DNA of 64,000 nucleotides from Vallitalea sp. (GTDB taxonomy: Bacteria; Bacillota; Clostridia; Lachnospirales; Vallitaleaceae). Positions 54,950 to 64,000 of this stretch are shown here, piece after piece. Each line of letters begins with the position of its first letter. The stretch's first letter is position 1. The position numbers were made by a program, and so were the translations under genes. The notes beneath the pieces were generated by a model, which did no database searches, had not been told where the DNA came from, and worked only from the letters and a program-made list of their open reading frames with translations. Location: contig JAOARM010000042.1 in assembly GCA_025210515.1 (NCBI GenBank), forward strand, positions 184,543-248,542, given 5' to 3'.

Positions 54950-55951
54950 ATGGCATTATTTGAAGGATACGATAGAAGAATCGAAAGTATTGAAAAATCT
55001 TTAAAAGAATTCGGCATTGGTTCTTTAGAAGAAGCTAAACAAATATGTGATGATAAAGGGATTGACGTACATGAAATAGTAAAGTCTATCCAACCTATCT
55101 GTTTTGAAAATGCATGTTGGGCTTACACATTAGGTGCAGCAGTTGCAATCAAAAGAGGTATTACTGTAGCTGCTGATGCAGCAGAAGCAATTGGTGAAGG
55201 ATTACAAGCTTTCTGTATTCCAGGTTCAGTTGCAGACCAAAGAAAAGTTGGTATTGGACATGGTGGTCTAGGTGCTATGTTACTAAGAGAAGAAACAAAA
55301 TGTTTCGCATTCTTAGCAGGTCATGAGTCTTTTGCCGCAGCTGAAGGTGCTATTGGTATTGCACGTTCTGCTAATAAAGTAAGAAAAGAGCCACTTCAAG
55401 TTATTCTTAATGGACTTGGAAAAGATGCTGCACATATTATTTCAAGAATTAATGGTTTTACATATGTTCAAACTAAGTTTGATTATACAACTGGAGAATT
55501 AAAAATCACTAAAGAAAAAGCTTATTCACAAGGTGAAAGAGGTAAAGTAAGATGTTACGGTGCTGATGATGTACGTGAAGGTGTTGCAATTATGCACAAT
55601 GAAGGCGTAGATGTATCAATCACTGGTAACTCAACTAACCCAACTCGTTTCCAACATCCAGTTGCTGGAACATACAAAAAAGAATGTATCGAACAAGGTA
55701 AAAAATACTTCTCAGTAGCTTCAGGTGGTGGAACTGGTAGAACACTTCACCCAGATAATATGGCTGCTGGTCCTGCTTCTTATGGTATGACAGATACAAT
55801 GGGAAGAATGCATTCAGATGCACAATTTGCAGGTTCTTCATCTGTACCAGCTCATGTTGAAATGATGGGTCTTTTAGGTATGGGTAATAACCCAATGGTT
55901 GGTGCTACTGTAGCAGTTGCAGTTGCTATCCAACAAGCAATGAATAAGTAA
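54950..55951 (+). CDS. GGGtGRT protein
   Basis: 333 aa, ATG eight bases after AGGAGG. The motif that names the family, SGGGTGRTLHP, is near residue 265. Other conserved parts: ICFENACWAYTLGAAVAIKRG, VGIGHGGLGAML, FLAGHESFAAAEGAIGIARSANKVR and a C-terminal GMGNNPMVGATVAVAVAIQQ. It probably acts with the scaffold upstream in assembling an Fe-S or related cofactor; no activity is established. Confidence 0.9.
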   Translation: MALFEGYDRRIESIEKSLKEFGIGSLEEAKQICDDKGIDVHEIVKSIQPICFENACWAYTLGAAVAIKRGITVAADAAEAIGEGLQAFCIPGSVADQRKVGIGHGGLGAMLLREETKCFAFLAGHESFAAAEGAIGIARSANKVRKEPLQVILNGLGKDAAHIISRINGFTYVQTKFDYTTGELKITKEKAYSQGERGKVRCYGADDVREGVAIMHNEGVDVSITGNSTNPTRFQHPVAGTYKKECIEQGKKYFSVASGGGTGRTLHPDNMAAGPASYGMTDTMGRMHSDAQFAGSSSVPAHVEMMGLLGMGNNPMVGATVAVAVAIQQAMNK

Positions 55952-55976
55952 TAATATATATATTATATATAATAAG

Positions 55977-56012
55977 AAGATGATTTCCATATACGGAAAT
56001 CATCTTTTTTAT
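55977..56012 (+). terminator. Intrinsic terminator
   Basis: AAGATGATTTCC / GGAAATCATCTT followed by TTTT. Confidence 0.9.
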
Positions 56013-56184
56013 TTTCAATTATAGATACTTGTCAATTTTCTAAATAAACATTATAATTATAATACCGATTGATTAATTTGCAAAAGTTAAACTACAACTA
56101 ATGGGGTAATATATATTGTGTATTGAGTTGTTTCTAATTAATTTGTAAATTAATCGTATATTTATATTATAGGAGAAGATGATT

Positions 56185-57696
56185 ATGGGTTTATGCAAAA
56201 TTATTGTTGTAGATGACGAATATCTACTAAGACAAGGTATATTGCATATGTTAGATTGGGGGAAATATGGGTTTTCTATTGTAGGAGAAGCAACGAATTC
56301 CATTCAAGCGCTTGAATTAATAGAAAAAGAACAACCACATATTATATTATGCGATATTGTTATGCCAAATATAGATGGCATCGAACTGTCAAAAATTGTG
56401 AAAAAGCGTTATCCAGAAATTGAAATTGTTATATTAAGTGGATATGATAATTTTGATTATGTAAAAACAGCATTTAAACATGGAGTAGCTGATTATGTCT
56501 TAAAACCAACATTAACAGCTAAACAGCTACTTAACATCTTATTACCACTACAGAAAAAATTTGTACAAACAATAAAAGTTGTAGATAGTAAAGAAGATGT
56601 GAAAAAGAAGTTATTAACTATGTTAGATAGTAAGCAGATGGATGATAAGTTAATTAAAGCTCAATTTCGAGAACAAGAATTTACTTTAATTGGATACAAA
56701 CCTTGTAATGAAGGATCTATAGATATAAAAACTACTAATGAGAAAATAAATAAATCATTTAACCAGAATTTCATCATGTATATAGGTGAATGGGAAAACG
56801 TTCATGTGTTTATTCTAAATCATTGTTGTGAAGATAGAATTGAAATTAATAGAAAATGGGATGAGCTAACTAGATATATTGAAGCTAATATTATAGATGT
56901 TTTTTTAATGAAAATATATCGAATAAAATCTGCTAAATCTCTTGCTAAGGCTTATGATGAAATGAAAAATCTATCGAAATATTATTTCTATGGTTATAAG
57001 TACAAGTATATAAGAATTTCATTAGATCAAATTAAAGAAAAACATATACATATTTTTGATAACAAAAAGTTTATACAAAAAGCCTCAAGTAAAGAACCTA
57101 TAACTGCTCTTGAGTTTTTAGAACAATATCTTAGCGAACTTACTTTTGATAATGGAGTAATGAGTAATGAATTAAAAGCTATTGTTCAGAATGCTATATA
57201 TAACTTTATCAATATAATTAATATAAAAGAGGAAAATCTTGAAAAAGTTAATACTAATAAAATATTATTTTTTAACAATATATCTAATGCAAATACTTTG
57301 GAACATGTGAAAAAATATTATTATGAAATTGTAATTTATATAAAAGAAGAATTACTACATAATTCCTGTAGTTATAGTAAAATGATGAAACAGATTGTAA
57401 GTTTTATAGATAACAATTATAAAGATCAAATCAACTTGCAACAAATTGCTAATGAGTTCCATATCAGTTATTCATATTTGTCAGCTTATTTTAATAATCA
57501 TCATAATGAGGGATTTAACGATTACTTGAATTCTGTGAGAATTGAAAAAGCTAAAGAATTTCTAGTAGATCAAACTATTCAAATATCTTACGTAAGTGAA
57601 TTGGTAGGATATTCATCACCAGGGTATTTTACTAAAGTGTTTAAGAGAACATTAGGCATTACACCATCAAATTATAGAAGGATGTATATGAAATGA
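56185..57696 (+). CDS. YesN-type response regulator with AraC HTH
   Basis: 503 aa from the ATG at 56185, nine bases after AGGAG (56179 is too near). Receiver domain with phospho-acceptor D57 in ILCDIVMPNIDG, the DDE acidic pocket at the start and K in YVLKP. A long middle linker is followed by an AraC-type HTH pair (NLQQIANEFHISYSYLSAYF; SYVSELVGYSSPGYFTKVFK with the TPSNYRRMY ending). It overlaps the kinase gene by 4 bp and precedes mglBAC, so sugar-uptake control is likely. Confidence 0.92.
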   Translation: MGLCKIIVVDDEYLLRQGILHMLDWGKYGFSIVGEATNSIQALELIEKEQPHIILCDIVMPNIDGIELSKIVKKRYPEIEIVILSGYDNFDYVKTAFKHGVADYVLKPTLTAKQLLNILLPLQKKFVQTIKVVDSKEDVKKKLLTMLDSKQMDDKLIKAQFREQEFTLIGYKPCNEGSIDIKTTNEKINKSFNQNFIMYIGEWENVHVFILNHCCEDRIEINRKWDELTRYIEANIIDVFLMKIYRIKSAKSLAKAYDEMKNLSKYYFYGYKYKYIRISLDQIKEKHIHIFDNKKFIQKASSKEPITALEFLEQYLSELTFDNGVMSNELKAIVQNAIYNFINIINIKEENLEKVNTNKILFFNNISNANTLEHVKKYYYEIVIYIKEELLHNSCSYSKMMKQIVSFIDNNYKDQINLQQIANEFHISYSYLSAYFNNHHNEGFNDYLNSVRIEKAKEFLVDQTIQISYVSELVGYSSPGYFTKVFKRTLGITPSNYRRMYMK

Positions 57697-59444
57697 AAAA
57701 AGATCAAAAAAGATCATTGAGTTTATTCAGCAAAATTGTCCTTGTTACTTTGTTTGGTTTAATTACATCTATTGTTCTAGTAGCTACCGTAACAATAAAA
57801 ACAGGTGAAAGATTGTATATAGATACTTTTTCAACTGCTAATCTTAAAATAGGTGAAAGAATAGTTGATGAATTAGAAAACCTTAATTATAAAGCTTATA
57901 ATCTGATGGAAGAATATAGTCGTAATAATAATCTCAAAAAATTTTGTACAGAATACGTTTATCAAAGAGAGCGTTTTTATAAAAGATATAGTCTTCAAAA
58001 TGAATTATTTCATATCAATACTCTATACGGAATGTCGATTTTTAATGTATTTGTAATAGGAAAAAATAATAATTATTATGCAGATAATTATATAGGAGTT
58101 ACTTCTAATACAATTGATGAAATAATGGTTCTTGATGTATATAAAAGATATAAGAGGAATTTTTCTATTTCTTATCACTATAATAATACAGGATTTAATG
58201 GATATGCCTCATCCCAACCTTCTATTATTATTACAAAAGAGTTAAAAGATCCTTTTAACCATAAAGGCTTTGGAGATATGTTTATAAGTATTGGAGAAAA
58301 TGAATTTAGTTCATTATATGGTAAATATTTAGTGAGAGGTAATAATGTTCATATTTTAGCTAAAGATGGTCAAATACTTTCTAGTAGTATCAAAGGATGT
58401 GTAGGAAATAAAATAGATAATTTACTTCCTACTGTAAAAGAGTCAATAAAAAGTTCAGAATATATTAAGATAACATTTGACCAGAAAAATTATTTATTAA
58501 CTGCCAAATATATTCCTAGCATGGACTTTTATCTAGTTATATTAACAGATACTAGTATTGTGACAAAGGCATATTCAAAATCTACTTACAAAATTATCTT
58601 GCTCTCTTCTCTAATGGCTTTAATTACATGCTTAATTATTTTGATTATCACAAGTAGGACAACTAGTCCATTAACGAAATTAATAGATACTATGGAAGTG
58701 GCGACAGATACTAATTTTAAACAAAAAGTATCTATTGAAGGAGGTTATGAAGTAAGAGCACTAGGTATGGCTTATAATCAGATGGTTATGGAGCTTGAGT
58801 CTTATATAAATAAACTAATAGAAGAACAAGAGCAAAGAAGAATAGCCGAATTATCAGCTTTGCAGATGCAGATTAATCCTCATTTCATGTATAATACTTT
58901 AGCTTCAATTAAATATTTAGCATGGCAAGGAGATGTAAAAGCACTTGATGAAATGATTAATGCATTTATAACGCTATTGCAAAATACTATATCTAAAACA
59001 GACGAAATGGTAACTATTAAAGAAGAAGTAGATAATCTAAAAAATTATGCAAAGATAAATAGTATGAGATATGGTGAGAAAATAAGAGTTTTATATTTTA
59101 TAGATGAAAAAGCAGTAGACAAATTAATTCCTAAGTTAATTTTACAGCCAATTATAGAGAATGCTTTTTTTCACGCATTTTCTAATAAACAAAAAGGTGA
59201 TATTAAATTATTTGTTTCATTAATAAATAATGAGTTAATCTGTGAGATTATTGATAACGGAGATGGAATGAAAAAACAACCTACTGTTAAGAAGAACACC
59301 AATTTCAAAACATATAGTAAAGGAATAGGGCTTGATAATATAAAAGAAAGATTAAAACTAGTCTATGGTAATAATGCAAAATTAATTATTAATAGTACAC
59401 CTAATGTTGGCACATCTGTTAAAGTAGTCATTGCTTATATATGA
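57693..59444 (+). CDS. YesM-type sensor histidine kinase
   Basis: 583 aa. Two membrane helices (near 13-30 and 298-318) enclose a dCache-like extracytoplasmic sensor; a HAMP domain follows (TSRTTSPLTKLIDTMEVATD). The His_kinase domain has H397 in ALQMQINPHFMYNTLASIK and the HATPase parts LILQPIIENAFFHAF and GIGLDNIKERL. It phosphorylates the YesN-type regulator. The extracellular sensor and the adjacent mgl genes point to a sugar signal. Confidence 0.92.
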   Translation: MKKDQKRSLSLFSKIVLVTLFGLITSIVLVATVTIKTGERLYIDTFSTANLKIGERIVDELENLNYKAYNLMEEYSRNNNLKKFCTEYVYQRERFYKRYSLQNELFHINTLYGMSIFNVFVIGKNNNYYADNYIGVTSNTIDEIMVLDVYKRYKRNFSISYHYNNTGFNGYASSQPSIIITKELKDPFNHKGFGDMFISIGENEFSSLYGKYLVRGNNVHILAKDGQILSSSIKGCVGNKIDNLLPTVKESIKSSEYIKITFDQKNYLLTAKYIPSMDFYLVILTDTSIVTKAYSKSTYKIILLSSLMALITCLIILIITSRTTSPLTKLIDTMEVATDTNFKQKVSIEGGYEVRALGMAYNQMVMELESYINKLIEEQEQRRIAELSALQMQINPHFMYNTLASIKYLAWQGDVKALDEMINAFITLLQNTISKTDEMVTIKEEVDNLKNYAKINSMRYGEKIRVLYFIDEKAVDKLIPKLILQPIIENAFFHAFSNKQKGDIKLFVSLINNELICEIIDNGDGMKKQPTVKKNTNFKTYSKGIGLDNIKERLKLVYGNNAKLIINSTPNVGTSVKVVIAYI

Positions 59445-59665
59445 AAGTAATGGCTACTTTTATATGAATTAAAAACAAAATAATAAACAATTACAATTAA
59501 TATAAAAATATTACCATTATGCACAATAAATTATATTGCATTAGTTAATTATTACCAAACAACAGTAAATAATTACTAATGGTAATGAATAAAAAGTGAT
59601 AAAATAATTATTGTAAACAAAAGGTATTTATTTAAAATTACCAAAAAATCAGGAGGGATTTTTAG

Positions 59666-60766
59666 ATGAAAAAATTAATGGGATTAATACTTGTTACTAT
59701 TTTAGTAATGAGCACATTTACTGGATGTGGATCAAAACAAAATGACGTTGAACCAAGCACTGGTGATAATACTTCCAATGAGACTCAAACTAAAAACAAA
59801 GATAATGAATCAACTAGTAAACCTAAAATCGGAGTGACAATTTATAAGTATGACGATAACTTTATGACATATACAAGAAACGCAATGACAGCAGCAGCAG
59901 AAGGTAATGCTGAGCTTATAATGAATGATTCACAAAATAATCAATCAGTTCAAAATGATCAAGTAGATGTAATGATTAATAAAGGCGTTCAAGCTCTTGT
60001 TATTAATTTGGTTGATCCAGGTGCAGCGACAACTATTGCAGATAAAGCAAAAGCAGCTGGCATTCCAGTTATATTTGTTAATAAAGAGTATCCAGATGGA
60101 ACTGATAAAATTGATTATGAAAGTACATGGTATGTAGGAACTCAATCAAAAGAATCAGGAGATATTCAAGGTAAATTAGTAGCGGCAGCTTGGGAAGAAC
60201 ATCCAGAGTGGGACAGAAATGGTGATGGTGTTATGCAATATGTAATGTTAATGGGAGAGCCAGGACATCCAGATGCAGAAGCACGTACAAAATATTCTAT
60301 AGAATATATTGAAAATGAAGGTATCAAAACTGAAGAACTTGAAAAACAAACTGGTATGTGGGATGCCACAAAAGGTAAAGAGTTAATGACTACATGGTTA
60401 GGAAAAGAAGGAGACAAAATCGAAATGGTTTTATGTAATAATGACGGTATGGCTCTTGGTGTTGTAGAAGCACTTAAAGCTGATGGTTATTTTACTGATG
60501 ATAAATTTATGCCAGTTGTTGGAGTAGATGCAATTCCAGAAGCTCTAGATTTAATTGAAGAAGGCATTATGGTTGGGACAGTACTAAATGACCCATTAAA
60601 CCAAGGTAAATCAGCTATTCAGATGGCAATTAACGTAGCAACTGAAAAAGATGTTCTTGAAGGAATTGATAGTGAACTTGATGAAACAAAAGCTGTAAGA
60701 GTTCCATATCAACCAATAACTAAAGATAATATTAAATTAGCAAAGAGAGCATACGGAATGGAATAA
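59666..60766 (+). CDS. mglB: Galactose/glucose-binding lipoprotein
   Basis: 366 aa, ATG after GGAGGGA. Lipobox FTGC (C21), then an Asn/Thr linker. The periplasmic-binding fold starts at KIGVTIYKYDDNFMTYTRNAM. The Ca2+ loop D183-R-N185-G-D187-G-V-M-Q191 is the hallmark of MglB/GGBP. ALVINLVDPGAATTIADKA and NNDGMALGVVEAL are the hinge and sugar-contact regions. It delivers galactose/methyl-galactoside-type sugars to MglAC. Confidence 0.92.
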   Translation: MKKLMGLILVTILVMSTFTGCGSKQNDVEPSTGDNTSNETQTKNKDNESTSKPKIGVTIYKYDDNFMTYTRNAMTAAAEGNAELIMNDSQNNQSVQNDQVDVMINKGVQALVINLVDPGAATTIADKAKAAGIPVIFVNKEYPDGTDKIDYESTWYVGTQSKESGDIQGKLVAAAWEEHPEWDRNGDGVMQYVMLMGEPGHPDAEARTKYSIEYIENEGIKTEELEKQTGMWDATKGKELMTTWLGKEGDKIEMVLCNNDGMALGVVEALKADGYFTDDKFMPVVGVDAIPEALDLIEEGIMVGTVLNDPLNQGKSAIQMAINVATEKDVLEGIDSELDETKAVRVPYQPITKDNIKLAKRAYGME

Positions 60767-60806
60767 TTAATAGCAATTAATTTTAGAGTTATAGAAAACA
60801 AAAATG

Positions 60807-60846
60807 TAGCAGGCAAGTTTTATATTAGGAAATCACTTGCCTGCTA
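60807..60846 (+). promoter_or_regulatory. Intercistronic hairpin between mglB and mglA
   Basis: TAGCAGGCAAGT / ACTTGCCTGCTA, 12 perfect pairs, 16-nt loop, no T-run. Such a stem can protect the mglB mRNA end and give more binding protein than transporter. Confidence 0.72.
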
Positions 60847-60866
60847 AACTTTTAGGTGGTGATAAT

Positions 60867-62372
60867 ATGAACGAGCAGAATGAATTGGTTTTAGAAATGA
60901 AAAGTATAACCAAAGAATTTCCAGGAGTAAAAGCTCTTGATAATGTTGATTTTTCACTAAAACCCGGAACTGTTCATGCTTTAATGGGTGAAAATGGTGC
61001 AGGCAAATCAACTTTAATGAAATGTTTGTTTGGTATTTTTATAAAAGACTCTGGAATAATCAAAGTATCGGGGAAAGAAGTTAATTATAAAAATGCTAAA
61101 GATGCGTTAGAAAATGGAGTTTCAATGGTTCATCAAGAATTAAATCAAGTACGTCAGACGAGAGTGATAGATAATATTTGGTTAGGACGTTTTCCTAGAA
61201 AAAATGGAATAGTTGTTGATGAAAAATTAATGTATGATAAAACAAAAAATATATTTGAAAAATTAAATATTAATATTGATCCAAAAGAAAAAATTGAAGA
61301 TTTATCTGTCTCTCAAGCACAGATGGTAGAGATTGCAAAAGCAGTATCTTATCATGCTAAAATTGTTGTAATGGATGAACCTACCTCATCTTTAACAGAG
61401 AAAGAAGTAAAACATCTATTTACAATAATTAATAGTCTAAAAGAACAAGGAGTAGGAATTATATACATTTCTCATAAAATGGAGGAGATACTTGAAATTG
61501 CTGATGAAGTAACAGTAATGAGAGATGGACAGTATATTGCTACGGAAAGTTCTGATAATCTAACGACAGATAAAATTATCAAATTAATGGTAGGAAGGGA
61601 TTTAACACATAGATTTCCAGAAAAGAAAAATAAACCCACTGAAATTATTCTAAAGGTAGAAAATCTTAAAACTATATTTGAACCGAAAGTAAAAAATGTT
61701 AGTTTTGAACTTAGAAAAGGAGAGATTTTGGGTATAGCAGGATTAATGGGTTCAAGACGAACTGAACTTGTAGAAGCTATATTTGGTATTCGTAAAAAAG
61801 AATCTGGTAAAATAATTCTACATGGTAAAGAAGTTAAAAATAATAGTGCTAGAGAAGCAAATAAAAATGGATTTGCATTAGTAACAGAAGAACGTAGAAA
61901 AACAGGTATATTCTCAGGGCTATCTGTATATTTTAATAGCATTATTTCTAATATAAATAGTTATGCAAAAGCAGGGATTCTTAATGAATCAAAAGCAAAA
62001 AATGATACGAAATGGGTTATTGATAGTATGAGAGTAAAAACACCTACAGAGCAAACTTCAATAGGAACTTTATCTGGAGGAAATCAACAGAAAGTAGTTA
62101 TTGGAAAATGGTTATTAACTAATCCAGAAATATTGTTATTAGATGAACCTACAAGAGGAATTGATGTTGGAGCAAAATATGAGATATATCAATTAATTAA
62201 TGAACTGGCTTGTAAAGACAAAGGGGTAATTGTTATATCCTCTGAAATGCCCGAGTTATTTGGAATTACAGATCGCATTCTTGTTATGAGTAATGGATAT
62301 CTGGCTGGATGTGTGGAAACGGCTTCAACTACTCAAGAAGAAATCCTTGCACTTGCGGCAAAATATATATAG
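60867..62372 (+). CDS. mglA: Galactose/methylgalactoside ABC transporter ATP-binding protein
   Basis: 501 aa from the ATG at 60867. Two ABC domains: Walker [10 protein letters not shown] and a degenerate second GLMGSRRTE, signatures [15 protein letters not shown] and [15 protein letters not shown], Walker [13 protein letters not shown] and [12 protein letters not shown]. This is the normal layout of MglA/RbsA-type carriers. The mglC frame follows with its start 14 bp after the stop. Confidence 0.93.
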   Translation: MNEQNELVLEMKSITKEFPGVKALDNVDFSLKPGTVHALMGENGAGKSTLMKCLFGIFIKDSGIIKVSGKEVNYKNAKDALENGVSMVHQELNQVRQTRVIDNIWLGRFPRKNGIVVDEKLMYDKTKNIFEKLNINIDPKEKIEDLSVSQAQMVEIAKAVSYHAKIVVMDEPTSSLTEKEVKHLFTIINSLKEQGVGIIYISHKMEEILEIADEVTVMRDGQYIATESSDNLTTDKIIKLMVGRDLTHRFPEKKNKPTEIILKVENLKTIFEPKVKNVSFELRKGEILGIAGLMGSRRTELVEAIFGIRKKESGKIILHGKEVKNNSAREANKNGFALVTEERRKTGIFSGLSVYFNSIISNINSYAKAGILNESKAKNDTKWVIDSMRVKTPTEQTSIGTLSGGNQQKVVIGKWLLTNPEILLLDEPTRGIDVGAKYEIYQLINELACKDKGVIVISSEMPELFGITDRILVMSNGYLAGCVETASTTQEEILALAAKYI

Positions 62373-62386
62373 AAAGGAATAAGATT

Positions 62387-63433
62387 ATGGAAAAAACAGA
62401 AAAGATTTCATTTAATAAGAAAAAAGTAAGTGATTTCATATTAAAATATGCCATCTATATTGTATTAGTTGTGATGATAATTATCATTATTATAGAAGAC
62501 CCTACTTTTGTGTCATGGAGAAGTATATCTACAATCTTAACACAAGCTTCTACAAGATGCATGCTTGCTTTAGGCGTTGGAGGAATTATTGTATTGGCAG
62601 GAACTGACTTATCAATAGGTAGAATGGTTGGATTAGCAGGAGTTGTTGGTGCTAGTTTATTACAAGACCCAGAATTTTCTAGAAGAATATTTCCAAATCT
62701 GCCGTCATCTCCTTGGTTTGTAATACTTACGATTTTCCTAATTATTTTGCTTATCACTAGTGTATCATTTATTAATGGGTTATTAACAGCTAAATTACAT
62801 ATTACACCATTTATTGCAACATTAGGTATGCAGTTAGTATTATATGGAGCAGCATCTAGTTACTATAATGCATTAGGCGGTTCACCTATAACAAGTTTAA
62901 ATGAAGGATTTAAAAATATAGCACAAGGAAAAATAACATTGTTCAAAATTGGTTCAGATGAATTCTATATATCTTTTCTTATGATATTTGCACTTGCATC
63001 TATTATTGTTCTGTGGTTCATATGGAATAAAACTACAACAGGAAAAAATATGTTTGCAGTTGGAGGGAATCCAGAAGCAGCGGCAGTTTCAGGTGTTAGC
63101 ATAGTTAAAACAACATTAATAATATATGTTATCGCAGGAGTTTTATATGGAATTGCAGGGCTATTAGAGTTAGGGCGTACAGGTTCTGCCACTAATAACT
63201 TAGGACTTGGATACGAATTAGATGCCATTGCAGCTTGTGTAGTTGGTGGAGTATCGCTAATGGGTGGCGTTGGTTCTATAGCTGGAATTGTAACAGGTGT
63301 TATTATATTCCAAGTTATTAATTTTGGATTAGCTTACATAAGTGTTGACCCATATTTGCAATATATGGTAAAAGGTCTAATCATTCTTGTAGCAGTAGCA
63401 ATTGATACAAGAAAATATATTAAGAAGAAATAG
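62387..63433 (+). CDS. mglC: Galactose/methylgalactoside ABC transporter permease
   Basis: 348 aa from the ATG at 62387 (AAAGGA upstream). About nine membrane helices. The BPD_transp_2 parts are GVGGIIVLAGTDLSIGRMVGLAG, FINGLLTAKLHITPFIATLGM and GVSLMGGVGSIAGIVTGVIIF. It forms the channel of the MglABC importer. Confidence 0.93.
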   Translation: MEKTEKISFNKKKVSDFILKYAIYIVLVVMIIIIIIEDPTFVSWRSISTILTQASTRCMLALGVGGIIVLAGTDLSIGRMVGLAGVVGASLLQDPEFSRRIFPNLPSSPWFVILTIFLIILLITSVSFINGLLTAKLHITPFIATLGMQLVLYGAASSYYNALGGSPITSLNEGFKNIAQGKITLFKIGSDEFYISFLMIFALASIIVLWFIWNKTTTGKNMFAVGGNPEAAAVSGVSIVKTTLIIYVIAGVLYGIAGLLELGRTGSATNNLGLGYELDAIAACVVGGVSLMGGVGSIAGIVTGVIIFQVINFGLAYISVDPYLQYMVKGLIILVAVAIDTRKYIKKK

Positions 63434-63475
63434 ATAATATTACATATAAAATATATTACAATGTAAAGTATCTAT

Positions 63476-63625
63476 ATGAAAGGAGCGTTAATTATAGAAT
63501 CCTTTGATATTAAGACAATAATAGGATGTGGCTTTTATATTATAGCAATAATTATTGGTGTTATGCATTTATATAAAAGAAGACAATATTGTGTAGAGCA
63601 GTTAGATGAAGATAATAGTCAATAA
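63476..63625 (+). CDS. 49-aa single-helix membrane protein after mglC
   Basis: Open frame starting at the ATG at 63476: MKGALIIESFDIKTIIGCGF, then a helix IIAIIIGVMHLY and a charged end KRRQYCVEQLDEDNSQ. AAAGGAG falls just inside the frame, so the true start may be a few codons further down at a rare codon. Codon use matches the neighbours. It may be part of the mgl transcript. Confidence 0.45.
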   Translation: MKGALIIESFDIKTIIGCGFYIIAIIIGVMHLYKRRQYCVEQLDEDNSQ

Positions 63626-63665
63626 AGCAATCTTGCTTGCCATAAGGTTTAATAATTATATTAAT

Positions 63666-63742
63666 AAAAGATAGATTAGTTTTGATTAAGATTATGTACA
63701 TAAGTATATATCTTAATATATGTCAATGCTAATCTATCTTTT
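63666..63742. repeat. Inverted repeat, possible cloverleaf copy C
   Basis: The arms AAAAGATAGATTAG (63666-63679) and CTAATCTATCTTTT (63729-63742) are a perfect 14-bp stem, close to the outer tips of copies A and B. The interior holds another hairpin (TTAAGAT...ATCTTAA) but not the conserved GCCATC hairpin. It could also end the mgl transcript. Confidence 0.6.
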
Positions 63743-63880
63743 TATTATATTCAAGTGGATAAATTTTGCTTTAATATCTATCATTATCCATAAAAGACAT
63801 ACTTTTCTTAAAATAATTCTTGATAAAAAACAAATTTTGATTTTTAATTAAAATCTCATCTTTGACACTTGTATATTATA

Positions 63881-63923
63881 AAAAGCTCGTAAACCCTTAT
63901 GAAATAAAGGATAACGAGCTTTT
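63881..63923 (-). terminator. Bidirectional terminator near the window end
   Basis: AAAAGCTCGT / ACGAGCTTTT with inner CCTTA/TAAAGG pairing and T-runs on both strands; suits the minus-strand gene ending at 63953. Confidence 0.75.
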
Positions 63924-63952
63924 GTTAAGCCTATAAAAGTGCGTACCATAAG

Positions 63953-64000
63953 CTATTTTTTAGTATCTCTAAAAAGTTTTTTCATTTTTTTATTTGGAAC
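63953..64000 (-). CDS. Possible 3' end of a minus-strand gene leaving the window
   Basis: The minus strand reads VPNKKMKKLFRDTKK and a TAG stop at 63953-63955. A terminator follows 30 bp downstream. Only 15 residues are visible and nothing can be said of function. Confidence 0.35.
   Translation of the reverse strand, partial: VPNKKMKKLFRDTKK

Noticed and set aside
55635..55895. 86-codon minus-strand frame
   Set aside because: Shadow of the GGGtGRT gene on the opposite strand.

Overview
The window looks like the chromosome of an anaerobic, low-GC Clostridia-type Firmicute, possibly near the Lachnospirales/Vallitaleaceae; the species cannot be fixed from sequence alone. The reasons are the strongly AT-rich DNA, AGGAGG ribosome binding sites almost everywhere, a T-box leader, a BlaI/BlaR1 pair, GlpP antitermination, a YesM/YesN two-component pair, a hybrid cluster protein and a GGGtGRT protein. 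No rRNA, tRNA, CRISPR array or intact insertion sequence was seen.

Layout. 1-6.5 kb: an accessory stretch with two related glycosidase-like proteins, a DUF4091 protein, a small secreted protein with a membrane-anchored partner, a decayed ISNCY-type transposase and 25-bp direct repeats. 6.5-12.6 kb: an ABC-2 exporter, a CoA-binding protein, a serine hydrolase, a TIM-barrel isomerase-like protein and a YiiX-like protein. 12.9-16.4 kb: an unusual four-gene cluster made of a signal-less substrate-binding protein with an N-terminal DUF1858-like domain, a Cys-rich HypB-like GTPase, an ABC ATPase with no permease, and a Cys4 mini-protein. The hydroxylamine reductase gene hcp follows. 18.7-22.5 kb: a BlaI/BlaR1 signalling operon with its promoter and operators readable.

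22.8-27.6 kb is the most striking locus: an anthrax-like binary toxin. The A subunit joins a lethal-factor-type PA-binding domain to a TNT-type NAD+ glycohydrolase domain. The B subunit is a protective-antigen homologue that keeps a furin site, the Ca2+ motif and the phi-clamp Phe, but has a different C-terminal receptor module. Between them lies a 126-aa cytosolic protein that is a good candidate for the NADase immunity factor. I regard this as the candidate undescribed system.

27.7-45.4 kb is mainly metabolic: cold-shock protein, gltBD, a SpoIID-like lipoprotein, a YihY protein, cysK with an Rrf2 regulator, a glycerol operon (glpP, a GlpP-type leader, two tiny membrane proteins that may replace GlpF, glpK) and a T-box-controlled ilvB. 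45.4-52.2 kb holds an ORF that lacks a start codon, an orphan lipoprotein, an orphan polytopic protein and a BceAB-type transporter. 52.5-56 kb has an ABC-F protein and the NifU-like/GGGtGRT pair. 56.2-63.4 kb is a YesN/YesM two-component system followed by mglBAC for galactose-type sugar uptake.

A dispersed family of about 100-bp cloverleaf inverted repeats sits between genes (452-553, 37371-37471, probably 52255-52362, perhaps 63666-63742). It is not explained by ordinary terminators.
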